A DNA stretch of 33,737 bases from Brumimicrobium sp965656195 (lineage in GTDB: Bacteria; Bacteroidota; Bacteroidia; Flavobacteriales_D; Crocinitomicaceae), in NCBI GenBank assembly GCA_965656195.1, contig CBFHJL010000024.1:1-33737 (forward strand), given 5' to 3'. This document shows, in pieces, positions 25,897 through 33,352 of this stretch. The position numbers and the translations under genes are program-made. How positions within the stretch are numbered: the stretch's first letter is position 1; each line of letters begins with the position of its first letter. The notes beneath the pieces are model-generated. The model was not told the DNA's origin and searched no databases. It worked only from the letters and a program-made list of their open reading frames with translations.

Positions 25897-26205
25897 ATGA
25901 AAGTGAACAAAAACAAGAGATTTGAGTACACTCCCCGTTTTTACAACGAACGTAAAGAACGTTTGAATAAAATGAGAGAGGCATATAGCGATGATGGCGA
26001 AGCCGATTCCGCTCAAAGGAGAGAACGAATGCGCGACAAAATGCAAACTTCTTGGGGACTCGAAAGTGCACATGCAAGCCAATCAAGGGCTGCGAATATT
26101 CGATTGATTGTTATATTAGTCGCTTTACTCGTAGGTTCATATTTTATTTTAGACTACGTAGAGATCTTCACAGCAGAAGTTACAAACATAGAAACGACTA
26201 AATAA
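25897..26205 (+). CDS. Small single-pass membrane protein, uncharacterised
   Basis: About 102 aa from the chosen ATG. A basic N-terminal region (KRFEYTPRFYNERKERL) is followed by a charged helix and one hydrophobic segment near the C-terminus (IRLIVILVALLVGSYFILDYV), giving a probable C-terminal membrane anchor with the N-terminus in the cytoplasm. I do not recognise a named family, though KRFEYTPRYY-type starts precede mutL in other Bacteroidota as far as I recall. An alternative ATG lies 21 bp upstream (MLERVKF). It precedes mutL by 10 bp and heads that operon. A near-match promoter TATCTTTA is at 25838. Confidence 0.68.
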   Translation: MKVNKNKRFEYTPRFYNERKERLNKMREAYSDDGEADSAQRRERMRDKMQTSWGLESAHASQSRAANIRLIVILVALLVGSYFILDYVEIFTAEVTNIETTK

Positions 26206-26215
26206 AAGTTGCCCG

Positions 26216-28033
26216 ATGAGTGAAGTCATTCGTTTGCTACCTGATAATATCGCCAATCAAATTGCCGCAGGAGAGGTTATTCAGCGCCCAGCTTCTGTTG
26301 TCAAAGAATTGATAGAAAATGCCGTAGATTCTGAAGCAAAACATATCGAGCTGCATATTAAAGATGCAGGAAAAACTGCCATTCAGATTGTAGACGATGG
26401 AAAAGGAATGTCGTCTGGTGATGCTGAAATGTGTTTTGAGCGTCATGCAACCAGTAAACTTTCGAGTGCAGATGATTTATTCACTCTTAAAACTAAAGGC
26501 TTTCGAGGCGAGGCATTAGCTTCTATAGCTGCAATTGCTCATGTTGACCTTGAGACCATTCTCAAAGGAGAAGAAATTGGAACGAAAATTAAGATCGCAG
26601 GAAGTAAAATTGAATCAAATGAACCAAATGCTAGAAATAAAGGAACGTCGATAACCGTAAAAAATTTATTCTTCAATGTACCGGCCAGAAGAAATTTCTT
26701 GAAATCAGATCAGGTCGAAACTAAACACATAGTTGAAGAATTCAATAGAATCGCCTTAACTCACCCTGAAATCAGTTTCAAATTTACACACAACGGAAAT
26801 GTTCTACAAGACTTGGTCTCATCGGGATTAAGAAAACGTATTGTGGATCTTTTCGGTAAGAACTTTAATGACAAATTAGTCCCAATTGAAGAAGAAACGG
26901 ATATCGTCAAAGTAACTGGATTTGTAGGCAAACCTGAATTTGCCAGAAAGACACGTGGCGAACAGTACTTTTTTGTTAATAATCGATTTTTTAAAGATCA
27001 TTATTTACACCACGCAATCACTCAGGCGTTTGACAATCTGATTCAACCCAAAACATATCCTTCATATTTTATTTACCTCGAAGTACCCTCTTCTACCTTA
27101 GATGTAAATATTCATCCGACTAAAACTGAGGTTAAATTTGAAGACGAACGCAATATTTACAGCATTCTAAGAAGCACTGTCAAACTAGCTTTGGGTAAGT
27201 ACAACATTGCACCGAGTTTAGACTTTGAGAGAGAGCCTCAATTCGATCTTACTTCTGATCAACAAGCAAAACCAATTCAAACTCCTCAAATTAACGTAAA
27301 CCCGGAGTACAACCCTTTTAAATCAGGTGGTAGCTCTGGAAGCTCGAGTTCTCCAGTAAAACACAAGCAAACAGCTGGACTAAAACCGAATAAAGAGGAC
27401 TGGGAGAATTATTTTGAGATCAAAGAAGAACAAACTCAAGAAAAAGAGGAAATTGATTTTCAATCAAACGAGGAATCAGCCGGCAAAAAAATCCAAATGC
27501 ACCAAAAATATGCATTTATACAGGTGCGTTCAGGTATTATGCTTATGGATCTTAAAAGGGCGAAAGAAAGAATCTTATATGATGAGCTTATGGAGCAATT
27601 TATGCTTGCTCCCATCGCCTCTCAACAGTTGATGTTTCCTTATGAATACAATTTACAGGCTACCCAGAAACTAGAATGGGACAACAATAAGACCTCATTG
27701 GAAAGGTTAGGGTTTTCTTGGGATTGGAATGGTAACATGATGGTTCTTTCTGGAATCCCCTCATTTTTAGAAGATGAAGAAATTGCGCAATGCATTGACT
27801 CTATAACAGAAAAGATTACGCATGAAGAAATTGACAAAGGTGAGCTTGCTCATGAACTTATTTCATCATTGTCTAGAGCAGCATCAGCAGCTAAAATTGG
27901 ACAATTAAATACAGAAGAGCTGAACCACATGATCGATAGATTGTTTGAAAGTGAACAACATCAATATACACCAGGTGGAAAAAAAATTATGCAAACAATT
28001 AGTCTGGAAGAATTAAACAATTACTTGAAATGA
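26216..28033 (+). CDS. mutL: DNA mismatch repair protein MutL
   Basis: A 605-aa GHKL ATPase that links MutS recognition to strand removal. The N-terminal motifs are intact: KELIENAVDS (E31, N35), DDGKGM, FERHATSKL and GFRGEALASI (95-104), plus LDVNIHPTKTEV. A low-complexity linker follows (Gly/Ser/Lys/Glu-rich, about 340-425). The C-terminal dimerisation domain lacks the endonuclease motif: the DQHA-x2-E position reads DLKRAKE (D445-E451), and the CPHGRP position reads YTPGGKK (584-590), without Cys or His. It is therefore predicted not to nick DNA by the usual metal site. It overlaps the rhomboid gene by 4 bp. Confidence 0.96.
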   Translation: MSEVIRLLPDNIANQIAAGEVIQRPASVVKELIENAVDSEAKHIELHIKDAGKTAIQIVDDGKGMSSGDAEMCFERHATSKLSSADDLFTLKTKGFRGEALASIAAIAHVDLETILKGEEIGTKIKIAGSKIESNEPNARNKGTSITVKNLFFNVPARRNFLKSDQVETKHIVEEFNRIALTHPEISFKFTHNGNVLQDLVSSGLRKRIVDLFGKNFNDKLVPIEEETDIVKVTGFVGKPEFARKTRGEQYFFVNNRFFKDHYLHHAITQAFDNLIQPKTYPSYFIYLEVPSSTLDVNIHPTKTEVKFEDERNIYSILRSTVKLALGKYNIAPSLDFEREPQFDLTSDQQAKPIQTPQINVNPEYNPFKSGGSSGSSSSPVKHKQTAGLKPNKEDWENYFEIKEEQTQEKEEIDFQSNEESAGKKIQMHQKYAFIQVRSGIMLMDLKRAKERILYDELMEQFMLAPIASQQLMFPYEYNLQATQKLEWDNNKTSLERLGFSWDWNGNMMVLSGIPSFLEDEEIAQCIDSITEKITHEEIDKGELAHELISSLSRAASAAKIGQLNTEELNHMIDRLFESEQHQYTPGGKKIMQTISLEELNNYLK

Positions 28034-28794
28034 ATGGAATTTTAGGAAATATGCCTCCTGTTGTAAAGAACCTGCTCATCTTGAATGTCTTGATGTTCGT
28101 TGTATCCTACATCGGGAAAATGCAAGGGATTCCAATGACCTTCTTACTTGGTGGCTATGTGTTTAACTCTCCGTTTTTTGAACCCTATCAAATCGTTACT
28201 CATTTTTTCATGCATGCAGACCTTTTCCATATTTTCTTCAATATGTTTGCATTGGTAATATTTGGATCTGCCTTGGAGAGAGTTTGGGGACCTAAACGCT
28301 TCTTCATTTTTTATGTTGCGACTGCCGTTGGAGCATTCGTATTGCACCAGTTAATCGGATTTTTTGAAGTTCGAAACATAGAGGGACAATTGTACGCAGC
28401 AGGATATAACGATCTATTTGAGCTGAAAGAACAAATTATCGCTTTACGCAATGGAGCTATAAATAGCTTCACTCCCGCTGTTGCAGGAACGAATGGCTTG
28501 GTAGAAGATTACATGATCAACGTATCAGTGCCAGTTGTTGGGGCTTCGGGTGCAGTTTATGGCGTTTTAGTTGGATTTGCTTATTTGTTTCCAAATACTG
28601 AATTGATGTTGCTTTTCCCTCCAATCCCTATTAAAGCGAAGTGGCTTGTGCTTATCATGGTTGGAATTGCTGTATTCAATTCTATACAAAGAAACCCTGG
28701 TGATAATATTGCACACTTAGCGCATCTTGGTGGCGCCATAGTTGGTTTTATATTGGTATTTATCTGGCAAAAGAATAAGAAAAATTTCTATTAA
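28030..28794 (+). CDS. Rhomboid family intramembrane serine protease
   Basis: A 254-aa polytopic protease that cleaves substrates inside the membrane. Catalytic S173 sits in GASGAVYG and H232 in AHLAHLGGAIVGF, the Ser-His dyad of rhomboids. The HFFMHADLFHIFFNM segment supplies the conserved H-x4-H-x3-N of the second helix. Six or so hydrophobic segments are visible. A ~50-residue loop between helices 3 and 4 (about 110-165) is longer than in GlpG. It overlaps mutL by ATGA and is followed by a second rhomboid one base later, so it is part of the mutL operon. Confidence 0.95.
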   Translation: MNGILGNMPPVVKNLLILNVLMFVVSYIGKMQGIPMTFLLGGYVFNSPFFEPYQIVTHFFMHADLFHIFFNMFALVIFGSALERVWGPKRFFIFYVATAVGAFVLHQLIGFFEVRNIEGQLYAAGYNDLFELKEQIIALRNGAINSFTPAVAGTNGLVEDYMINVSVPVVGASGAVYGVLVGFAYLFPNTELMLLFPPIPIKAKWLVLIMVGIAVFNSIQRNPGDNIAHLAHLGGAIVGFILVFIWQKNKKNFY

Positions 28795-28795
28795 A

Positions 28796-29701
28796 ATGGA
28801 ACGCAGTTTTATTAACGAAATAAAGTACCAATGGAATTACGGGGGAATGCACATCAAATTGATTGGTGTAAACCTCGTAGTCTTTTTACTCATTGGGCTT
28901 ACATTGGTCTTCGGGAGACTATCTACTCCAGGACCTGACAATCCAGTCATCCCTATTCTAAATGATATCTTTACCTTACAAGGCAGTCCTAAAGGATTTA
29001 TAACTCATCCATGGGGAATTGTAACGAGCATTTTTGCGCATTTTGAGATCTTTCACTTTTTCTTTAACATGCTCTTCCTCTACTTCATTTCGAAGTTCTT
29101 TTTAATGTATTTTTCAAATTCCCGGATGCTTTACACATACATTCTTGGAGGTGTATTTGGAGGTGTTTTTCAGATATTAGCCTATTCAATTTTCCCTGCT
29201 TTGCAGGGAACAGAAGTTTTTGTAGTTGGCGCATCGGGTTCAGTCATGGCTATTTTTATGGCTGCGGCTTTCCATAAACCAATGGTGGAAGTATATCTAT
29301 TTGGAGCCATAAAAGTAAAAATGATCTTCATTGCAGGTATTTTTATCCTTATGGATTTATTGCGAATGGGATCTATGGATAATGTTGCTCACTTTGCACA
29401 TCTCGGAGGGATTGCTTTTGGTATTCTATCGATTCAGAAAATCAATTCAAGGAATAACATCATCAACTGGTCAAAACGAACAGTTGACAACTTGACGAAA
29501 AGCTTGAAAGGTGAGCCAAAAATGAAAGTTCAAAAAGGAGGAAAGAAAAAGCAATACAACACTCGTTCGGACGAAGATTTCAATAGACACAAAAAAGCTA
29601 CCCAAGCTCAAGTAGATGCTATTCTAGACAAGATTTCCAAGTCCGGTTATGATAGCTTGACAAAAAAGGAAAAGCAAATTCTTTTTGATCAAAGTAAATA
29701 G
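28796..29701 (+). CDS. Rhomboid family intramembrane protease with C-terminal DUF6576-like tail
   Basis: A 301-aa second rhomboid. S147 in GASGSVMAIF and H202 in AHFAHLGG form the catalytic dyad; HFEIFHFFFNMLFLYF replaces the H-x4-H-x3-N motif (first His and the HFxxFH pattern kept). The N-terminus is a short cytosolic stretch, the membrane part ends near residue 220, and a ~75-residue basic tail follows, ending RHKKATQAQVDAILDKISKSGYDSLTKKEKQILFDQS, typical of the DUF6576 tails on Bacteroidota rhomboids. I start at the ATG two bases after the previous stop codon, not at the in-frame start inside the upstream gene. It is a paralogue next to the first rhomboid, but sequence-divergent. Confidence 0.92.
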   Translation: MERSFINEIKYQWNYGGMHIKLIGVNLVVFLLIGLTLVFGRLSTPGPDNPVIPILNDIFTLQGSPKGFITHPWGIVTSIFAHFEIFHFFFNMLFLYFISKFFLMYFSNSRMLYTYILGGVFGGVFQILAYSIFPALQGTEVFVVGASGSVMAIFMAAAFHKPMVEVYLFGAIKVKMIFIAGIFILMDLLRMGSMDNVAHFAHLGGIAFGILSIQKINSRNNIINWSKRTVDNLTKSLKGEPKMKVQKGGKKKQYNTRSDEDFNRHKKATQAQVDAILDKISKSGYDSLTKKEKQILFDQSK

Positions 29702-29702
29702 A

Positions 29703-30812
29703 ATGGCGAAAGATTCTATTTTTAAACGTCTTATATCTCGAACGATTGGCCTCCTCAGCATTGCAATCTCAATTGCTCTTCTAATAAGTTACTTGAGTCC
29801 ATACGTATCACCAGATAGCATTTGGTGGATTCAACTTTTTGGATTGGCATATCCCATAATTCTTATAAGTCTTTTAATACTGCTTCCAGTTCTATTTTTC
29901 CTAAAAAGAAAACGCTTCTGGACACTTGCACTTATAATGATTGTAGGATTCCCTGTGCACTTCCGCTACATGTCATTTGGTTCCAGCGCTGAGGCTTCTC
30001 AAAATGCTACTGAAATTAAAGTAACTTCTTTCAATGTTCGTGGATTTGATATTTACCAGTGGGTGAATAAAGATCTTTCAGAATCAGAAGAATCATTCCT
30101 TAAGTTTATAAAGAATAACAATGCAGACGTTATCTGTTTTCAAGAATATACCGTTGACAAGCGTCCTAGCAAACATATGCTGCCTTCTGAAATAAAATCA
30201 GCAGGAGATTTTACATACTATACTGAGAAACTTACTGCTCAATCAATAAAACTATCTTTTGGAATCTCTATTTACTCTAAATACCCAATTATCAAAAAGG
30301 GATTCGTCGGTAAAGAAAAAGACTTATATGCGCTATATGCTGATGTAAAAATCAAGGAAGATACAATACGAGTTTACAATACACATCTTCAAAGCATAAG
30401 ACTGCAACAAGACGAATATTCGCTATTCGATGAAAATGCTCCTAGCAATAAAGGTGTTTCCAGTCGTGTTGGAGGGTTACTTGGGAAATTAAAGAGTGCT
30501 TACCCGGGCAGAATAGCTCAATCGAACAGTATTATCGAACATGCTGCGAAAAGCAAACATCCTGTTCTTATATGTGGTGATTTCAATGAACCACCTACAT
30601 CTTATGTGTACAGTATATTCAGCGATAATTATCAGGATGCATTTAGAAGTTCTTCTTTCGGTATAGGCAGAACGTATGCCGGTAAAATTCCAGCGGGAAG
30701 AATCGATCACATCTTTTGTGGTGACTCCATTCAACCGTTATCTTTTGAAATAAGTGATGAGACCTTAATGTCTGATCATTATCCGATTTCAGCCAGAATA
30801 ACTTTAAAATAA
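29703..30812 (+). CDS. Membrane-anchored endonuclease/exonuclease/phosphatase family protein
   Basis: A 369-aa protein. Residues 1-95 hold three hydrophobic segments (about 12-33, 40-65, 72-88). The rest is an EEP domain: TSFNVRG (N ligand), CFQEY (metal Glu), NTHLQS (H), CGDFNE (D, N) and SDHYP (D, H) in the right order. These metal-dependent phosphodiesterases act on nucleic acids, phosphoinositides or sphingolipids; the substrate here is unknown, and the catalytic side probably faces the periplasm. Start at the ATG one base after the previous stop. Its stop overlaps the antiporter stop region by 9 bp in convergent orientation. Last gene of the mutL operon. Confidence 0.92.
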   Translation: MAKDSIFKRLISRTIGLLSIAISIALLISYLSPYVSPDSIWWIQLFGLAYPIILISLLILLPVLFFLKRKRFWTLALIMIVGFPVHFRYMSFGSSAEASQNATEIKVTSFNVRGFDIYQWVNKDLSESEESFLKFIKNNNADVICFQEYTVDKRPSKHMLPSEIKSAGDFTYYTEKLTAQSIKLSFGISIYSKYPIIKKGFVGKEKDLYALYADVKIKEDTIRVYNTHLQSIRLQQDEYSLFDENAPSNKGVSSRVGGLLGKLKSAYPGRIAQSNSIIEHAAKSKHPVLICGDFNEPPTSYVYSIFSDNYQDAFRSSSFGIGRTYAGKIPAGRIDHIFCGDSIQPLSFEISDETLMSDHYPISARITLK

Positions 30813-31847
30813 AGAGTATATGTAAGATATATAAATCAGTAGTAATATAGCTCCACTGAATCTACCGACCTTTCTTCTAAAGACCATCATAGGAAGTAAA
30901 AGGATGGCAATTCCCAACATCCAAAGTAAATCCCAACTGATTACATTTGCCTCAACTCCTATCGGCTGAACAATTCCTGTGAGACCGAGAACAATCATGA
31001 TATTAAAGATATTGCTCCCGATAAGGTTACCGACTGAGATATCTGTTTCCTTTTTAAATGCTGCAACTACACTCGTTACGAGCTCTGGAACTGAAGTACC
31101 AAAAGCAATCACGGTAATTCCTATTACATGCTTAGATAAACCAAAATACTCTGCAATATCACTCGCTCCTTCTATCAACCAATTGGAACCAAAATAAAGG
31201 CCCACTAAACCAATCACAAGAAACAAGAGCTGTTTTGAGACATTGATTTTATCAGTGATTTCGTCTGCACTATCAATATCATCTAGATCAACCTCGTATC
31301 CTTTTCTAGAATTACGAATCAAGAAAATAATGAAAGCTATTAGCAGGGTAAAAAGAACAATTCCCTCCCANNNNNNNNNNNNNNNNNNNNNNNNNNNNNN
31401 NNNNNNNNNNNNNNNNNNNNNNNNNNNNNNNNNNNNNNNNNNNNNNNNNNNNNNNNNNNNNNNNNNNNNNCGGTCAATACTCAAATTAAGCGCAAAAAGA
31501 TAAAATAAGATTGATGCCATCATCATCATCGGCCAATCGTAACGGATAGAATTTCTAGATACCGGCATTGGAAAGATCAAAACAGTAACCCCTAAAACGA
31601 GAGCTATATTGGCAATATTCGATCCGATTACATTTCCAATAGCTATTTCAGGCATGCCTTGACTTGCTGAGTGCAGAGAAACTATTAATTCTGGAGCAGA
31701 TGTACCAAAAGAAACAACGGTCATACCAATAACCAACTTAGATAGCTTAGCCTTTGCAGCGATACCTACTGCACCTTTAACTAAAAACTCACCTCCCCCG
31801 ATAAGGGCAGCAAAACCAATCAGCACCAAAAGAATACTAATTGTCAT
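30804..31847 (-). CDS. Calcium/sodium antiporter (CaCA family), interrupted by an assembly gap
   Basis: An inner-membrane cation exchanger of the YrbG-like type. The two inverted repeats are visible: GTSAPELIVS with IGNVIGSNIANI in the first half and GTSVPELVTS with VGNLIGSNIFNI in the second. These GTSxPE and GSN segments bind the cations. About ten membrane helices are expected. A run of 100 N splits the middle; the two halves stay in the same frame if the true gap is 1 mod 3. In relatives the missing stretch, between the first-half end (LNLSID) and WEGIVLF, is short, so the 100 N is probably a placeholder. The start overlaps the tatA stop by 4 bp (ATGA). Confidence 0.9.
   Translation of the reverse strand: MTISILLVLIGFAALIGGGEFLVKGAVGIAAKAKLSKLVIGMTVVSFGTSAPELIVSLHSASQGMPEIAIGNVIGSNIANIALVLGVTVLIFPMPVSRNSIRYDWPMMMMASILFYLFALNLSIDXXXXXXXXXXXXXXXXXXXXXXXXXXXXXXXXXXWEGIVLFTLLIAFIIFLIRNSRKGYEVDLDDIDSADEITDKINVSKQLLFLVIGLVGLYFGSNWLIEGASDIAEYFGLSKHVIGITVIAFGTSVPELVTSVVAAFKKETDISVGNLIGSNIFNIMIVLGLTGIVQPIGVEANVISWDLLWMLGIAILLLPMMVFRRKVGRFSGAILLLIYISYIYSLF
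31371..31470. other. Run of exactly 100 N (assembly gap)
   Basis: Undetermined bases inside the antiporter gene. A round number of 100 usually marks a scaffold join of unknown length, so sizes and coordinates downstream may be off. Confidence 0.97.
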
Positions 31848-32233
31848 TCTGAGTCTTTATTTAATTTCTTCTTTTGATGTATAGCACGCTCTACCTCATG
31901 ATCAGATTTCTGAACCGAAGGATTCGACGGATGATTTTCACCTTCCATAGAACGCTTCATTTCCTCTGCAGATTTAGTAAGGTGACTGAACGGTTTCTTG
32001 ATGTTTTCCTGAGCTTCGTGCAACGTTTTATTGATATTTGCATCGCGCTTCATATCAGTAGTCGTCTTGCGAATTTCATCCTGAATATCTTGACTAGCAT
32101 CTTTTATTTGTCGAATTCCTCTACCAAGATTCCTTGATAAACCAGGGATACTCTTAGCACCAAAGAAGATAAGAACAAATAGAAGTATGACAACGATCTC
32201 AGACCCAGCTATACTATTTAGAAATAAAAACAT
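31844..32233 (-). CDS. tatA: Twin-arginine translocase TatA/TatE-type subunit
   Basis: A 129-aa protein. One N-terminal membrane helix (SEIVVILLFVLIFFG, about residues 11-25), the FFGAKSIPGLSRNLGRGI hinge and amphipathic helix, and a long charged tail match TatA, which forms the pore for folded Tat substrates. The FG-x-x-x-x-P-x-L pattern is kept. The tail (residues 50-129) is longer than in E. coli TatA, common in Bacteroidota. tatC is not in the window. The gene overlaps the antiporter start by 4 bp and has a perfect -7 box ending 5 nt upstream. Confidence 0.93.
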   Translation of the reverse strand: MFLFLNSIAGSEIVVILLFVLIFFGAKSIPGLSRNLGRGIRQIKDASQDIQDEIRKTTTDMKRDANINKTLHEAQENIKKPFSHLTKSAEEMKRSMEGENHPSNPSVQKSDHEVERAIHQKKKLNKDSE

Positions 32234-32238
32234 CGGTG

Positions 32239-32246
32239 CAAAGATA
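32239..32246 (-). promoter_or_regulatory. Predicted -7 box abutting tatA
   Basis: TATCTTTG on the minus strand, perfect TAnnTTTG, ends 5 nt before the tatA ATG. No convincing -33 element. Suggests a leaderless mRNA for tatA and the antiporter. Confidence 0.6.
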
Positions 32247-32299
32247 CGAGAAAAGATAGAGAAAGTTGACCGTTGTTATCAAAAATGGCGAGATATAAA

Positions 32300-33352
32300 T
32301 TAGAAGGACAGGCCAAGGGAATAGGTGATTTTTTCACTTCCCTTATTAAAACGAGGCAGCCCATCGATTGCCTTAATCAAAGCATCCTGATGTGTTGGGT
32401 GCAATTGACCTCTAATTTCATAATCTTTGAGTTTACCTCTTGCGTTTATCGTTAATTCAATGAGAACGGTTCTATCAAACTTATCTTGATGACTTGGAAT
32501 TTCTATGGGGCGAAGTTTTCCTCTGAAATAATTATTTAACGCTCTATCTCCTCCTGGATATGAAGGTATATCTTTTACCGAAAAGGAGTTAGATGAAGAA
32601 GTTGTCTGTTCACCTAAAGGATTTCCGCCACCACCAGTTGACCTTGTATTTAAGGCGTCAGGATTAGATTTACTGAGTATTTGAACATTGCTCACGGCTA
32701 ACAATACACTTCTATTGCTTTTGCTCTCTGCAGAAAACTCTCGCGTATTATCAAAACCATTCTCATCTTCCTCTTTTATTTCATCACCTGGTTTATCTTC
32801 ACCAAGTACATTCAATTGATTGGATGTTTCATTATCGGATAATTGCTCGTTCTGTAATGCGTTATGATCTTTTCCACCTTCAAAATTCTCGGAGCCATCA
32901 ACCAACTGTCCCGCTTCACTTAATTCCAAAGTAGAACCGTTTTCATCTTTAATCAAAACTTGATCTTTTGTCTCTAGATTCACTTTAACATTAGGATCAA
33001 CCTCTTGATCTGAAATAGTCATCGTTTCATTTGCATACCGTGGTTCAGGCTTGAGCATTTCTGTGACACCATAAATACCTAACAATATTAAAATAGAGCT
33101 TAGACCAATCCATCCCGCATATTTTGTCAAGAATCCCCTATGCTTAAGTTTTGGGGTAATGAAGTTTTCATGAATTTTGTTAGCAATAGATTTTGTCATT
33201 GGGACATCTTCAACCTCCATACTTTCGGCTACTCCGGCTACCATAGGATTTAGAGAAATAGCCCTTTCTACAGAGATCAGCTCCTCTCCAGTCAATTTAC
33301 CCGACTTATAGGCCAAGATTAGATCTATGGAGGGTATATTATGATATTTCAT
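32300..33352 (-). CDS. Anti-sigma-like membrane protein with TonB-type C-terminal domain
   Basis: About 350 aa from ATG MKYHNIP (an ATG five codons upstream is also possible). Residues 1-75 are cytoplasmic and show a short helical AYKSGKLTGEELISVERAISLNP pattern, as in the N-terminal region of Bacteroidota anti-sigma proteins without zinc ligands. One membrane helix follows (about 81-97). Residues 100-250 are a disordered acidic, Asn/Ser-rich linker. The last ~85 residues (PSYPGGDRALNNYF...IELTINARGKLKDYEI...ITYSLGLSF) are a TonB C-terminal-like domain. The gene overlaps the upstream sigma factor end by 14 bp, supporting a regulator-antiregulator pair. No exbBD nearby, so energy transduction is doubtful. 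Confidence 0.8.
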   Translation of the reverse strand: MKYHNIPSIDLILAYKSGKLTGEELISVERAISLNPMVAGVAESMEVEDVPMTKSIANKIHENFITPKLKHRGFLTKYAGWIGLSSILILLGIYGVTEMLKPEPRYANETMTISDQEVDPNVKVNLETKDQVLIKDENGSTLELSEAGQLVDGSENFEGGKDHNALQNEQLSDNETSNQLNVLGEDKPGDEIKEEDENGFDNTREFSAESKSNRSVLLAVSNVQILSKSNPDALNTRSTGGGGNPLGEQTTSSSNSFSVKDIPSYPGGDRALNNYFRGKLRPIEIPSHQDKFDRTVLIELTINARGKLKDYEIRGQLHPTHQDALIKAIDGLPRFNKGSEKITYSLGLSF

